This document shows, piece by piece, positions 18,733 to 28,216 of a stretch of DNA of 64,000 nucleotides. Within the stretch, counting starts at the first letter, position 1. Each line of letters starts with the position of its first letter. Location of the stretch: assembly GCF_025150745.1 (NCBI RefSeq), contig NZ_CP102282.1, positions 62,001-126,000 on the forward strand, in the 5' to 3' direction. The position numbers and the translations under genes were made by a program. Under the pieces are notes generated by a model. The model saw only the letters and a program-made list of their open reading frames with translations. It was not told the origin of the DNA and did not search any database. Source of the DNA: Eubacterium ventriosum. Its GTDB lineage: Bacteria > Bacillota > Clostridia > Lachnospirales > Lachnospiraceae.

Positions 18733-19614
18733 ATGTATAAAATTGTAAGCGACAGCGCATGTGACTTGTCAAAAGAATATTTAGAAAAACACGACGTTAC
18801 CATCGTACCATTATCAGTATCTTTCGATGGCGAAACTTATTATAGAGATGGAGTTGACATAACAAGGGATGAATGCTACCAGAGAATGGTTGATGATCCT
18901 AAACTTTTTCCAAAAACCTCACTTCCAAGTGTGGAAAGCTATGCAGATGTTTTTAGAAGCTTTGTGGAACAAGGTTTTCCTGTTGTATGTTTTACCATAA
19001 CAACTCTTTTTAGCGGTTCTTATAACTCTGCTATTAATGCCAAATCTTTAGTGTTAGAGGATTACCCTGACGCAAATATTTGTGTTATTGACTCAAAACA
19101 GAATACTGTAACTCAGGCATTGTTAATTGACCAGTTTGTCAGAATGCTTGAAGATGGTCTTTCTTTTGAACAGGCTATGTCTAAGTTAGATGCTTTAATG
19201 GCCTCAGCCAGAATCTTCTTTACAGTAGGTTCACTTGATTATCTTAAGATGGGTGGTCGTATTGGCAAGGTTGCCACAGCTGCAACAGGCAAGCTTGGGG
19301 TTAAACCTGTTATTATTATGAAAGACGGAGATATTGGTCTAGGTGGAATTGGCAGAAACCGCAATAAGCTTAAGAACAGTGTTTTACAGGTTGCAAAGAA
19401 GTATTTAGACGAAAATAACAAAGATAATTTTATTGTATCTGTAGGTTATGGTTATGATAAAGAAGAAGGCTTTGAATTTATGAAGGAAGTTGAATCGACT
19501 CTTGATGTAAAGCTTGATTCTGAAACTAATGTTGCAATCGGTATTGTTTCAGCTGTACATACAGGACCTTACCCTATAGGTCTTGGTGTAATTAGAAAAT
19601 ACGAAACATTATAA
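18733..19614 (+). CDS. DegV family fatty-acid-binding protein (first of tandem pair)
   Basis: 293 aa. DegV/FakB proteins bind a fatty acid and present it to the kinase FakA. Visible motifs: IVSDSACDLS at the start, PKTSLPSVESY near 55-65, the CFTITTLFSGSYNSA lipid-head-group motif, and FFTVGSLDYLKMGGRIGK near 155-175. C-terminal AVHTGPYPIGLGV is conserved. About two thirds of residues look identical to the next gene, so the pair is a tandem duplication. No fakA is in the window. ATG 18733 has a loose GAAAGG site 12 bases upstream. Confidence 0.9.
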   Translation: MYKIVSDSACDLSKEYLEKHDVTIVPLSVSFDGETYYRDGVDITRDECYQRMVDDPKLFPKTSLPSVESYADVFRSFVEQGFPVVCFTITTLFSGSYNSAINAKSLVLEDYPDANICVIDSKQNTVTQALLIDQFVRMLEDGLSFEQAMSKLDALMASARIFFTVGSLDYLKMGGRIGKVATAATGKLGVKPVIIMKDGDIGLGGIGRNRNKLKNSVLQVAKKYLDENNKDNFIVSVGYGYDKEEGFEFMKEVESTLDVKLDSETNVAIGIVSAVHTGPYPIGLGVIRKYETL

Positions 19615-19867
19615 TTTATTTATTCTAAATGCAAAATATATTTTTTTAAATAAAATCACTATTTTTTATATTAATGTACTAATTTAAAGTTATGATTTCA
19701 AATAATTGTAACTTTAAATTTTTGCATATTTTTGCTTACATTTTATTTTTATTGTTTATATATACTACTATATCTCTTTTCTGTTGTATTTTTGTTTTAA
19801 TATTATTACTTTTATGATACACTCTAAACATAGGATATAGAGTATTTATCGGAAAGGACTTGATTTT

Positions 19868-20752
19868 ATGTACCAGATTATTAGTGATAGTGCCTGTGAT
19901 TTAACAGAGCTTTATGTTAAAAAACACAATATAGAAATTGTCCCTCTTACTGCTTCTCTTGATGGAGAAACATATTTAAAGGACAAAACAGAAATTAATA
20001 GAAAAGACTTTTATACTACAATGGTTGAGAACCCTGATATTTTTCCAAAGACTTCTCTTCCAAGTGTTGAAAGTTATGAGACAGTTTTTAGAAAGTATGC
20101 AGAACAGAACATTCCTGTTGTATGTTTTACAATCTCAATTCATCTAAGTGGTTCATATAATTCTGCTTCAATGGCTAAGGATGTTGTTGAAGAAGATTAT
20201 CCTGATGCAAAGATTGTTGTATTAGATTCACAGCAGGACACAGTCAGTCAGGCTCTTATAATTGACCAAGTTGTAAGAATGCAAAACGACGGCATTCCAT
20301 TTGATACAATGATTGAGAACACTAAGAAACTTATGGGCACAGCACGTATTTTCTTCACTGTAGGTTCACTTGATTACTTAAGAATCGGCGGTCGAATTGG
20401 AAAAATGGCAATTTCAGCCACAGGAAAGCTTGGAATCAAACCTATCATTATCTTGAAAGATGGTGAAGTAAATCTTGGTGGTGTAGGAAGAAACCGTGGC
20501 AAGCTTAAAAAGAACCTTATCCAGATTGCAGACAAATATTTAACAGAAAACGGTAAAGACAACTTCGTTGTTTCAATAGGATATGGCTATGATGCCATAG
20601 AAGGCGTAGCATTCAAGGATGAAGTTGAAGCCGGACTTGGTGTCAAACTCAACGGTGACACTAATGTAGAAATCGGTGTTATTACAGCAGTTCATACAGG
20701 ACCACATGCAATAGGAATTGGAGTTATCCAGAAATACGAAACATTGAAATAA
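19868..20752 (+). CDS. DegV family fatty-acid-binding protein (second of tandem pair)
   Basis: 294 aa with the same motifs as its upstream twin: IISDSACDLT, PKTSLPSVESY, CFTISIHLSGSYNSA, FFTVGSLDYLRIGGRIGK, AVHTGPHAIGIGV. AAAGGA lies nine bases before ATG 19868. The 250-bp gap between the twins is very AT-rich and probably carries a separate promoter, so the two copies may be expressed under different conditions. In other Firmicutes multiple FakB proteins differ in preferred chain saturation; that is inference here. Confidence 0.9.
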   Translation: MYQIISDSACDLTELYVKKHNIEIVPLTASLDGETYLKDKTEINRKDFYTTMVENPDIFPKTSLPSVESYETVFRKYAEQNIPVVCFTISIHLSGSYNSASMAKDVVEEDYPDAKIVVLDSQQDTVSQALIIDQVVRMQNDGIPFDTMIENTKKLMGTARIFFTVGSLDYLRIGGRIGKMAISATGKLGIKPIIILKDGEVNLGGVGRNRGKLKKNLIQIADKYLTENGKDNFVVSIGYGYDAIEGVAFKDEVEAGLGVKLNGDTNVEIGVITAVHTGPHAIGIGVIQKYETLK

Positions 20753-20910
20753 GTTAAGAATTGATTCTTGAAATAAGACTGAAATATAATTTGAAATAAG
20801 ATTTAGGAGCATACCATTTGTTGGTTATGCTCCTATTTTTTTGTTATAGTAAGTCAATATGTAACAAATTGATTTTAGTCTAGTGTTGCATGGAGCAAAT
20901 CTAGATGTCT

Positions 20911-21136
20911 GTACCCCGATATTAGAAATATTTGAAATATTGGGGTACATTCGTCGTGGGTTCAAACTATTTGTTGCGTAATTTTGATAATGATTTTAGT
21001 GTGCGTACCCCGAAAAACAAGATATTTCATATAGCGGGGTATTTTTGCTGCAAACTCAAATTATATGTTGTATTATTTGATAAATAATTTTGGTAAATGT
21101 ACCCCAAAAATAGCGACTTTTGAAATATCGGGGTAC
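20911..21136 (+). repeat. tandem palindromic repeat array, locus 1 (three units, 94-bp period)
   Basis: Three palindromes of 37-38 bp, each bounded by GTACCCC on the left and GGGGTA(C) on the right: 20911-20948, 21005-21041 and 21099-21136. Left arms start exactly 94 bases apart. The linkers share TTCAAACTATTTGTTG-like sequence. The same family recurs at 61044-61364. No open frame covers it and 94 is not a multiple of three, so it is not coding. It fills the gap between the second degV and an HdeD-like gene. Confidence 0.85.
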
Positions 21137-21154
21137 ACAACACATTTATTAGCA

Positions 21155-21192
21155 ATTTTCCCCGATAATTTTCCCCGATAATTTTCCCGATA
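21155..21192. repeat. short tandem repeat, 13-bp unit x3
   Basis: ATTTTCCCCGATA occurs at 21155-21167 and 21168-21180, then a one-base-shorter copy at 21181-21192. The CCCCGATA part is the same as the left arm of the neighbouring palindromic repeat. Confidence 0.8.
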
Positions 21193-21217
21193 ATTCAATC
21201 TCCCCTCATACAAGAAA

Positions 21218-21261
21218 AGCCCTACGGATTTCAAAGTTGTTCACTCTAAATCCATAGGGCT
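21218..21261 (-). terminator. terminator of HdeD-like gene
   Basis: Minus-strand AGCCCTATGGATTT pairs with AAATCCGTAGGGCT (one G-U pair) and is followed by TTTTCTTG, just after the stop at 21274. Confidence 0.8.
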
Positions 21262-21273
21262 CTTCTTATATAT

Positions 21274-21855
21274 TTAGTTCATCTGTGAATCTATCCATTT
21301 CTTTATCTTTCCCGAAACAGATAATGTTGTGATTAAATCAATCAATCCAGTTACCGCAAATATTGCTCCTGAACACTGGATTAAGAAATCTCCTGCTGTT
21401 CTTGTGCCATCGTCATTGTGATTCATTGGCATTGTTAAAACTGATATGCCAAGTATTATACAAATAATGGCAAATACAAGTAGTGGAATCCAATGGCATC
21501 CCATTCTTCTAAGGTCTAACGCATTCTCTATTTTCATAAGTCCACTGACTATTATTATTAATGCAATTACATAAGTAATAATTGAAAGTATTAGATTCAT
21601 GCATGCAAGCACTACTATCCCAAGTAATATTAAAGCAATTCCTGCCACAAATTCATATCTATAAAAATCATTAATAAAATTCTTTTTTCTGTATTCTATT
21701 AAGTATCTTATTCCTAAAGCAAATAACATTACTGCAAGTATTATACAAACAGCATTTAATGTTTTAGTCGGATACAAAAACATTAAAACTCCTATTGCTA
21801 TAGCAAGAATTGAATACAAAACCATTTCCCATTTTAGATTCTTTAAATAGCTCAA
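21274..21855 (-). CDS. HdeD/DUF308-like membrane protein
   Basis: 193 aa with six predicted helices arranged as short pairs, the pattern of DUF308/HdeD-type proteins (for example LAIAIGVLMFLYPTKTLN and FVAGIALILLGIVVLA). In enteric bacteria HdeD is linked to acid stress; here the role is unknown. The longest frame starts at 21912, but that ATG lies inside the purL terminator. TTG at 21855 has AAAGGAGG six bases upstream and is chosen. Confidence 0.8.
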   Translation of the reverse strand: MSYLKNLKWEMVLYSILAIAIGVLMFLYPTKTLNAVCIILAVMLFALGIRYLIEYRKKNFINDFYRYEFVAGIALILLGIVVLACMNLILSIITYVIALIIIVSGLMKIENALDLRRMGCHWIPLLVFAIICIILGISVLTMPMNHNDDGTRTAGDFLIQCSGAIFAVTGLIDLITTLSVSGKIKKWIDSQMN

Positions 21856-21882
21856 TATGGTCCTCCTTTCCAAAACTAAATC

Positions 21883-21933
21883 AAGAAGCCCTTCAGAGAT
21901 AGTGTTAGACAACTATCCCTGTGAAAGCTTCTT
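21883..21933 (-). terminator. terminator of purL
   Basis: On the minus strand AAGAAGC and the following TTCACAGGGATAGT pair, almost completely, with ACTATCTCTGAAGG and GCTTCTT; a GATTTAG run follows. It lies 25 bases after the purL stop. Confidence 0.7.
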
Positions 21934-21958
21934 GTTATGTTCTTGTATGTTTTACTTA

Positions 21959-24900
21959 TTATTTAAAGTAGTTTACACCTGATTCAAATACCTTAAGATC
22001 CTGTTCTCCGTAGATATTTGTTGCTACTGAACGACCCTTTCTTTCGATATGAGCCATCTTACCAAAGCATCTGCCGTCAGGACTTGTAATACCTTCAATA
22101 GCATAGTATGAACCGTTTACGTTCCATTCTTCATCCATTGTAGGCTGTCCCTGCTGGTTTACATACTGTGTTGCAACCTGACCGTTTGCAAATAATTCCT
22201 TAATGCATTCTTCAGGTGCTACAAATCTTCCTTCTCCGTGTGATGCTGGGTTTACATAAACTCCACCAAGTTCTGCATTCTGTAACCAAGGTGACTTGTT
22301 TGATACAACCTTTGTATAAACCATCTTTGAGATATGACGGTTAATTGTATTATATGTTAAAGTTGGTGCATTTACATCCTGTCCTGTAATCTTGCCGTTT
22401 GGTACTAATCCTAACTTGATTAATGCCTGGAAACCATTACAAATACCAAGTGCAAGACCATCTCTTTCATTTAATAGTTTGTGAACTGCTTCTTCAATCT
22501 TAGCATTCCTAAATGCTGTTGCGAAGAATTTAGCTGAACCATCAGGTTCATCACCTGCACTAAATCCACCTGGGAACATAATAATCTGTGACTGTGCAAT
22601 GCTTTCTTCAAAAATCTTAACTGAGTCTCTAATGTCTTCAGGTGTTAAGTTCTTGAATACCTTAGTAATAACATTTGCACCAGCTTTTTCAAAAGCCTTA
22701 GCACTATCATATTCACAGTTTGTACCTGGGAATACAGGGATAAATACTGTAGGTTTTGCAACTTTGTTCTTGCAAACATATACGCTGCCCTTATCATAAA
22801 TTGGTGTATCAAGTAATGATGTATCCTTATGGCTTCTTGTTGGGAATACCTTTTCTAATGGTTTCTCCCAAACCTTAATTGCTTCGTCCATAGGAATTGA
22901 ATCATAACCATATTCAAATACTTCCTTATCGTTTGTTTCACCGATAAGAACATAACTTGATGTAATATCGTCAAGTCTGTCTGCAGGTACTTCAGCAATA
23001 ATATCACCAAATCCAGGTGCAAATAAATCTGCTCCAGGGATTCTTCCACTAATGCTTACACCAATCTTATTACCAAATGCCATCTTACTTACGGCTGGGA
23101 TAACACCCTTTCCTTCAACAGCATATGCTGAAATAATAACTCCATTCTGAATCATTTCATGAATTTCATCATATAACTTCATGATTTCATCATATACAGG
23201 CTTGTCATACTGATCCTTGCTAATTTCAAACTTAACAATCTTATTGCCTGCTGCCTTAAATTCAGGAGTAATAATATCTTTTTCTTTAGCTACATCTACT
23301 GCAAATGATACAAGTGTTGGTGGTACATCAATATCATTAAATGTTCCTGACATACTATCCTTACCGCCAATTGATGGAAGACCAAATCCCATCTGTGCAT
23401 CAAATGAACCAAGAAGTGCTGCAAATGGCTGGCTCCAACGACGTGGATCTTCAGTCATTCTTCTAAAGTATTCCTGATATGTCATACGTACTTTCTTGTA
23501 ATCACCACCTGTTGCAACAATCTTAGCAATTGAGTCAACTACTGCATACATTGCTCCATGGTATGGGCTCCAACTTGAAAGATATGGATCAAATCCATAT
23601 GACATCATTGTTACTGTATCGCAATCTCCCTTTAATACAGGAAGCTTAGCTACCATAGTCTGTGTTTCTGTCATCTGATATTTTCCACCAAATGGCATAA
23701 ATACTGAACCTGCTCCAATAGAACCGTCAAACTTTTCAACTAATCCCTTCTGTGAGCAAACATTTAAATCTGACAATGTTTCTAACCATTTCTGTTTTAC
23801 ATTGTTAACAGGCTGTTTGTTGAAGAAGTTCTTGTTTTCATCAGGCATGTCAACTTCAACTGTTGTTTCCTGATGTGCACCGTTTGTATCAAGGAAGGCT
23901 CTTGAAAGGTTAACGATTTCTTTACCTCTCCATTCTAATACTAAACGTGGTTCTTTTGTAACTTCTGCTACTACTGTAGCTTCAAGGTTCTCTTCGTTAG
24001 CATATTTTAAAAACTGATCAACGTCACTCTTATCAACAACAACTGCCATTCTTTCCTGTGATTCTGAAATAGCAATTTCTGTTCCGTCAAGACCTGCATA
24101 CTTCTTTGGAACCTTGTCTAAGTTAATGTGTAATCCATCTGCCAATTCACCAATAGCAACTGAAACACCGCCGGCACCAAAGTCATTACACTTCTTAATA
24201 ATGTGGCTAACTTCTTCTCTTCTAAATAAACGCTGCAATTTACGTTCTGTAGGTGCATTACCTTTCTGAACTTCTGCACCACAAGTTTCAATAGATTCTT
24301 CTGTATGAATCTTTGATGAACCTGTAGCTCCACCACAACCGTCACGACCTGTACGGCCACCTAATAATATAATAATATCTCCCGGATCCGAGTTAAGTCT
24401 CTGTACTGCACGTCTTGGTGCTGCACCCATAACTGCTCCGATTTCCATTCTCTTTGCTACATAATCAGGATGATAAATCTCTTTAACTAAACCTGTAGCC
24501 AAACCAATCTGGTTACCATATGAGCTATATCCATTAGCTGCTCCCTGAACAAGTTTCTTCTGTGGTAACTTACCCGGAAGAGTTTCTGACATTGATTTAG
24601 TAGGATCTGCTGCACCTGTAACACGCATAGCCTGATATACATAAGTACGTCCTGATAGTGGATCTCTGATAGCTCCACCAAGACATGTTGCAGCACCACC
24701 GAAAGGCTCGATTTCTGTAGGATGGTTGTGTGTTTCATTCTTAAAGTTTACTAACCATTCTTCTGTTTTTCCATCTACTTCTACAGGAACTACAATACTA
24801 CATGCATTGATTTCGTCTGACTTCTCCTGATCATCAAGTTTGCCTTCCTTCTTAAGCTTACGCATTGCAATAAGAGCAAGGTCCATAAGACATACAAACT

Positions 24901-25714
24901 TGTCTTTTCTTTCTCCAAAAACGTCCTTTCTTGTGTCAAGATATTCCTGATATGATTTTTCAATAGGTTCTTTAAAATATCCGTCATCAAAAGTAACGTC
25001 TGTTAATTCCGTATTAAATGTAGTATGACGACAATGATCTGACCAATAAGTATCTAATACTCTGATTTCAGTCATTGATGGGTCTCTGTTTTCTTCATTC
25101 TTATAGTAATTCTGAATGTGTAAGAAATCCTTAAAAGTCATAGCCAATCCAAGAGAATCATATAATTCCTTTAAAGGTTCTTCAGCCATATCCTTAAAGC
25201 CATCGAAAATAATAACATCTGCAGGCTCTTCAAACTCTGTAACTAAGGTTTCAGGTTTCTCCAATCCTGTTTCTCTTGAATCTACAGGGTTAATGCAGTA
25301 ATTCTTAATCTGTTCAAACTCTTCATCAGATATATTGCCTTCTAAAACATAAGTAGTTGCTGTCTTAATAACAGGCTCTTCATCTTCATTTAAAAACTTA
25401 ACACACTGAACTGCTGAATCAGCTCTCTGATCAAACTGTCCCGGCAAAAATTCCACACTGAAAACCTTAGAATTATCCGCATCATATGGGAATGTTTCCT
25501 CATATACATTATCTACCGGTGGTTCTGAAAATACTGATGTTAATGCTCTGTTGTAAGTTTCATCTGAGATGTTTTCAACGTCATATCTTACAAGCACTCT
25601 TACATCCTTTAATGCATCAATTTCAAGATATCCCTTAATATCTTCTGTAAGTTCCTTTGCAGTAACAGCAAAAGGCTGTTTTTTCTCTACATAAACTCTC
25701 TTAACTTTACTCAT
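21959..25714 (-). CDS. purL: phosphoribosylformylglycinamidine synthase, single-chain form
   Basis: Converts FGAR to FGAM using glutamine and ATP. 1251 aa, the fused form with synthetase and glutaminase in one chain, close to proteobacterial/eukaryal PurL and unlike the PurSQL trio of Bacillus. HNHPTEIEPFGGAATCLGG binds ATP; the C-terminal class I amidotransferase shows FPGGFSAGDEPDG, GICNGFQALIKLG with the catalytic Cys, and the late His/Glu region ASHGEGRF. ATG 25714 (MSKVKRVYVEKK) has AGGAGG; the frame upstream is not used. It is isolated from the other pur genes. Confidence 0.96.
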   Translation of the reverse strand: MSKVKRVYVEKKQPFAVTAKELTEDIKGYLEIDALKDVRVLVRYDVENISDETYNRALTSVFSEPPVDNVYEETFPYDADNSKVFSVEFLPGQFDQRADSAVQCVKFLNEDEEPVIKTATTYVLEGNISDEEFEQIKNYCINPVDSRETGLEKPETLVTEFEEPADVIIFDGFKDMAEEPLKELYDSLGLAMTFKDFLHIQNYYKNEENRDPSMTEIRVLDTYWSDHCRHTTFNTELTDVTFDDGYFKEPIEKSYQEYLDTRKDVFGERKDKFVCLMDLALIAMRKLKKEGKLDDQEKSDEINACSIVVPVEVDGKTEEWLVNFKNETHNHPTEIEPFGGAATCLGGAIRDPLSGRTYVYQAMRVTGAADPTKSMSETLPGKLPQKKLVQGAANGYSSYGNQIGLATGLVKEIYHPDYVAKRMEIGAVMGAAPRRAVQRLNSDPGDIIILLGGRTGRDGCGGATGSSKIHTEESIETCGAEVQKGNAPTERKLQRLFRREEVSHIIKKCNDFGAGGVSVAIGELADGLHINLDKVPKKYAGLDGTEIAISESQERMAVVVDKSDVDQFLKYANEENLEATVVAEVTKEPRLVLEWRGKEIVNLSRAFLDTNGAHQETTVEVDMPDENKNFFNKQPVNNVKQKWLETLSDLNVCSQKGLVEKFDGSIGAGSVFMPFGGKYQMTETQTMVAKLPVLKGDCDTVTMMSYGFDPYLSSWSPYHGAMYAVVDSIAKIVATGGDYKKVRMTYQEYFRRMTEDPRRWSQPFAALLGSFDAQMGFGLPSIGGKDSMSGTFNDIDVPPTLVSFAVDVAKEKDIITPEFKAAGNKIVKFEISKDQYDKPVYDEIMKLYDEIHEMIQNGVIISAYAVEGKGVIPAVSKMAFGNKIGVSISGRIPGADLFAPGFGDIIAEVPADRLDDITSSYVLIGETNDKEVFEYGYDSIPMDEAIKVWEKPLEKVFPTRSHKDTSLLDTPIYDKGSVYVCKNKVAKPTVFIPVFPGTNCEYDSAKAFEKAGANVITKVFKNLTPEDIRDSVKIFEESIAQSQIIMFPGGFSAGDEPDGSAKFFATAFRNAKIEEAVHKLLNERDGLALGICNGFQALIKLGLVPNGKITGQDVNAPTLTYNTINRHISKMVYTKVVSNKSPWLQNAELGGVYVNPASHGEGRFVAPEECIKELFANGQVATQYVNQQGQPTMDEEWNVNGSYYAIEGITSPDGRCFGKMAHIERKGRSVATNIYGEQDLKVFESGVNYFK

Positions 25715-25861
25715 GAATTCCTCCTGAATAGTTTTTCTATTATTTGTATTTTTATGAAATAATGCTCGACCCAGCATACTACATTAATTTCACTCCGTTA
25801 GTATAACACCGATTGAAAATAAAGTACATATTATATTTTTCATATTTCCGCATATTTCCAG

Positions 25862-26614
25862 CTATTCATGCTCTAGCATATTCTTTCTATACCACTTAGG
25901 TAAATGCGTACACTGGCACTTAGGATTATATCTTTCCTTTATTGCTATGGTATTAAAAAATATCTTCCACAAATCCTCGTATTCATCATCTTTTCGAACG
26001 CTCCTCACTAACTGATCCATATTCTGTCCTTCAACCAAAACAGTTGCCATACCTTTCTGATGAACTGCTGCCTTTATTCTTCTCTGGTCATATATAATCC
26101 AGTTCTCATTAGGAAACCTATTTTGAAAATGTGCATACACCTGTGACAGCACATCACACTTAGGCTCAATTCTACTATACAAAACATTACCTTTAAGCTC
26201 TTCAAATCTAATAAATTCTATAAATGAATGTGCCTCGTTGGAAGTCTTTCTACTAAGTTCCATTACTCTCATAACTGCCGGAACGTGAAGCATCTTCATA
26301 ACTCTTGCACCGTATCTGTAACCATATCTCAGAAATTCAAAAACCGCATCCCCCTTATCCTCTGCAAAATTCATACACGTTCTAAAAACTGCAATATAAG
26401 CCTCTTCTGAAATCTTAATCTTTATTGAACGAATAACTCTTTCAGCCTTAGAATTGTCAGTTTCAATATTAATAAATTCAGAGAAAAAGGTTGGTGCATA
26501 ATCCCTGCCCGGATGGATGTTAACAGAATATCCCTTATTCATGTACACCCACCCGTCATAAATTGCTGTCATTATTCCTTCTATATTGTCTTCACAAACT
26601 AACGTAACATTCAT
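25862..26614 (-). CDS. putative DNA metabolism protein, TIGR03915/DUF4130 family
   Basis: 250 aa. It has the sequence character of the TIGR03915 family: MNVTLVCEDNIEGIMTAIYDGW at the start, then GYRYGARVMKML and FIRFEELKGNVLYSRIEPKCDVL and a C-terminal KWYRKNMLEHE. This family nearly always sits beside the radical-SAM protein found upstream here, and a joint role in DNA modification or repair is proposed. GGAGAG precedes ATG 26614. It is 24 bases after the radical-SAM gene, so co-transcribed. Confidence 0.85.
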   Translation of the reverse strand: MNVTLVCEDNIEGIMTAIYDGWVYMNKGYSVNIHPGRDYAPTFFSEFINIETDNSKAERVIRSIKIKISEEAYIAVFRTCMNFAEDKGDAVFEFLRYGYRYGARVMKMLHVPAVMRVMELSRKTSNEAHSFIEFIRFEELKGNVLYSRIEPKCDVLSQVYAHFQNRFPNENWIIYDQRRIKAAVHQKGMATVLVEGQNMDQLVRSVRKDDEYEDLWKIFFNTIAIKERYNPKCQCTHLPKWYRKNMLEHE

Positions 26615-26637
26615 ATTGCTCTCCGATTATTCTAAAC

Positions 26638-27963
26638 TTACTGTTTTAATCCCAAATCCATAAGCGTCATCTGCTTATAAGTTGTGTCATTCTCAATAGC
26701 GTAAACCTGCTTTCTGTCAGTATCTGCCAATGTTCTTGCCAATGCATCCTGATCCATTGACAGTGGAATCATAGTCTTTCCACCGCAGGTTATAAAATAT
26801 GCTGCCCTTTTAAGAACTACCCCCATCTTCTTTAAGCTGTTAAAGTCAAGCATTCCATAATGTCTTGCCGCAGTTATTCTTCTTGCCGACTTTACTCCAA
26901 TTCCCGGCACCCTTAATAAGGTATAATAATCTGCTCTCATAACTTCCACAGGAAACTTATCCAAATGATTAACTGCCCAATCACATTTAGGATCCAAAGC
27001 CACATTAAAATTAGGATGCTCCTTATTAAGCAACTCCTTAACATCAAAGCCATAATACCTTAACAGCCAGTCTGCCTGATAAAGTCTATGTTCCCTAAGC
27101 ATGGGGTTAGGTCCTATTATTGCAGGTGAATCAATATTATGATTCACATCCACAAAAGCCGAATAAAACACTCTTTTTAAATTAAACTGTTTATACATAG
27201 TCTCCGTAACTGACATAAGCTGATAGTCCGTTTCAGGCGTGGCTCCTATAATCATCTGTGTGCTCTGCCCTGCCGGAACAAACTTAGAATTATTCTTCCG
27301 CCCAGTTCTTGTTACAATCTGATATCCTTCCTTACCATCTGAAATCAGTCTGCCTGAACCCATCTGAATCTGCTTCATTGGTTTCAAAATATTAGTATAA
27401 TTCTTATTAGGTGCAAGTTGCTGTAAACCTTCCTTAGTTGGAAGCTCCAAATTAACGCTCATTCTGTCAGCCACAAACCCAACCTTCTCAATAATATCTT
27501 CAGAAGCCCCCGGAATAGCCTTAACGTGAATATATCCAAAAAACTTATATTCATTACGCAGCTTCCAAATAGTTTCGTAAATAAGTCCCATTGTATAATC
27601 AGGATTCTTTAAAATGCCCGAACTTAAAAACAATCCCTCTATATAATTTCTTCTGTAAAATTCAATGGTAAGCCTGCAAACCTCATCCGGCGTAAATGAA
27701 GCTCTAGGTACGTCATTGGACTTCCTGTTAATGCAATACTTACAGTCAAAAATGCACTCGTTGGTAAATAATATTTTAAGCAATGAAACACATCTTCCAT
27801 CTGCCGAAAAAGTATGACAGATTCCGCAAGCATGAGTATCTCCAATGCCCTGCCCTTTATTGCCCCTGTCAACTCCACTGCTTGTACAGGCTACGTCATA
27901 CTTAGCCGCATCAGTTAATATCTTCAACTTCTCTGAAATAGTCATATTCTGTGTAATCTCCAT
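26638..27963 (-). CDS. putative DNA modification/repair radical SAM protein, TIGR03916 family
   Basis: 441 aa. The radical SAM cluster motif CIFDCKYC is near residues 74-81, preceded by extra cysteines (CGICHTF, GRCVSLLK). A helix-hairpin-helix-like end, LLRVPGIGVKSARRITAARH, near 350-370 suggests DNA binding. The pairing with the next gene is the known TIGR03915/TIGR03916 association. AAGGAG precedes ATG 27963. A promoter and a LexA-like box lie directly upstream, which fits a DNA-damage role. Confidence 0.88.
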   Translation of the reverse strand: MEITQNMTISEKLKILTDAAKYDVACTSSGVDRGNKGQGIGDTHACGICHTFSADGRCVSLLKILFTNECIFDCKYCINRKSNDVPRASFTPDEVCRLTIEFYRRNYIEGLFLSSGILKNPDYTMGLIYETIWKLRNEYKFFGYIHVKAIPGASEDIIEKVGFVADRMSVNLELPTKEGLQQLAPNKNYTNILKPMKQIQMGSGRLISDGKEGYQIVTRTGRKNNSKFVPAGQSTQMIIGATPETDYQLMSVTETMYKQFNLKRVFYSAFVDVNHNIDSPAIIGPNPMLREHRLYQADWLLRYYGFDVKELLNKEHPNFNVALDPKCDWAVNHLDKFPVEVMRADYYTLLRVPGIGVKSARRITAARHYGMLDFNSLKKMGVVLKRAAYFITCGGKTMIPLSMDQDALARTLADTDRKQVYAIENDTTYKQMTLMDLGLKQ

Positions 27964-27989
27964 AGCCTGTCTCCTTCTTTATGTTTTTT

Positions 27990-28003
27990 CGAACGTTTGT
28001 TCT
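27990..28003. promoter_or_regulatory. LexA (SOS) box-like operator of the radical-SAM operon
   Basis: CGAACGTTTGTTCT fits the Gram-positive SOS pattern CGAAC-N4-GTTCG at 9 of 10 fixed positions. It sits between the -10 box and the start codon. Confidence 0.65.
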
Positions 28004-28009
28004 GTGATT

Positions 28010-28038
28010 AGAATAACATACTTATATTCAAAAATCAA
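28010..28038 (-). promoter_or_regulatory. promoter of the radical-SAM operon
   Basis: Minus-strand TTGATT (28033-28038), 17-base spacer, TATTCT (28010-28015). The SOS-like box begins seven bases downstream of the -10, covering the expected start site. Confidence 0.6.
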
Positions 28039-28168
28039 CAACTCTTAGCCTAAATTTTTTATAATTTTTTCATCAAATATTAAGCCAACATTTTTTAACT
28101 TTATATCGGAGATTATTCCATTTTTTTAACTTTTTATTTCAAAGATCACGCTAATATTTTTAGCCAAA

Positions 28169-28200
28169 AGAAGCTGCCCACTTTACATGAAACAGCTTCT
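28169..28200 (-). terminator. terminator of the leucine-rich-repeat protein gene
   Basis: AGAAGCTG and CAGCTTCT form a perfect 8-bp stem with a 16-base loop, followed on the minus strand by TTTT. Confidence 0.7.
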
Positions 28201-28216
28201 CTATTCTTAAAATATT

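Noticed and set aside
20911-21136. CRISPR array
   Set aside because: The regular repeat-spacer look is misleading: units are palindromes of 38 bp with conserved 56-bp linkers, there are no unique spacers and no cas genes.
21856-21912. Longer N-terminus of the HdeD-like protein
   Set aside because: It would be read from the purL terminator hairpin; the TTG start with AAAGGAGG is better.
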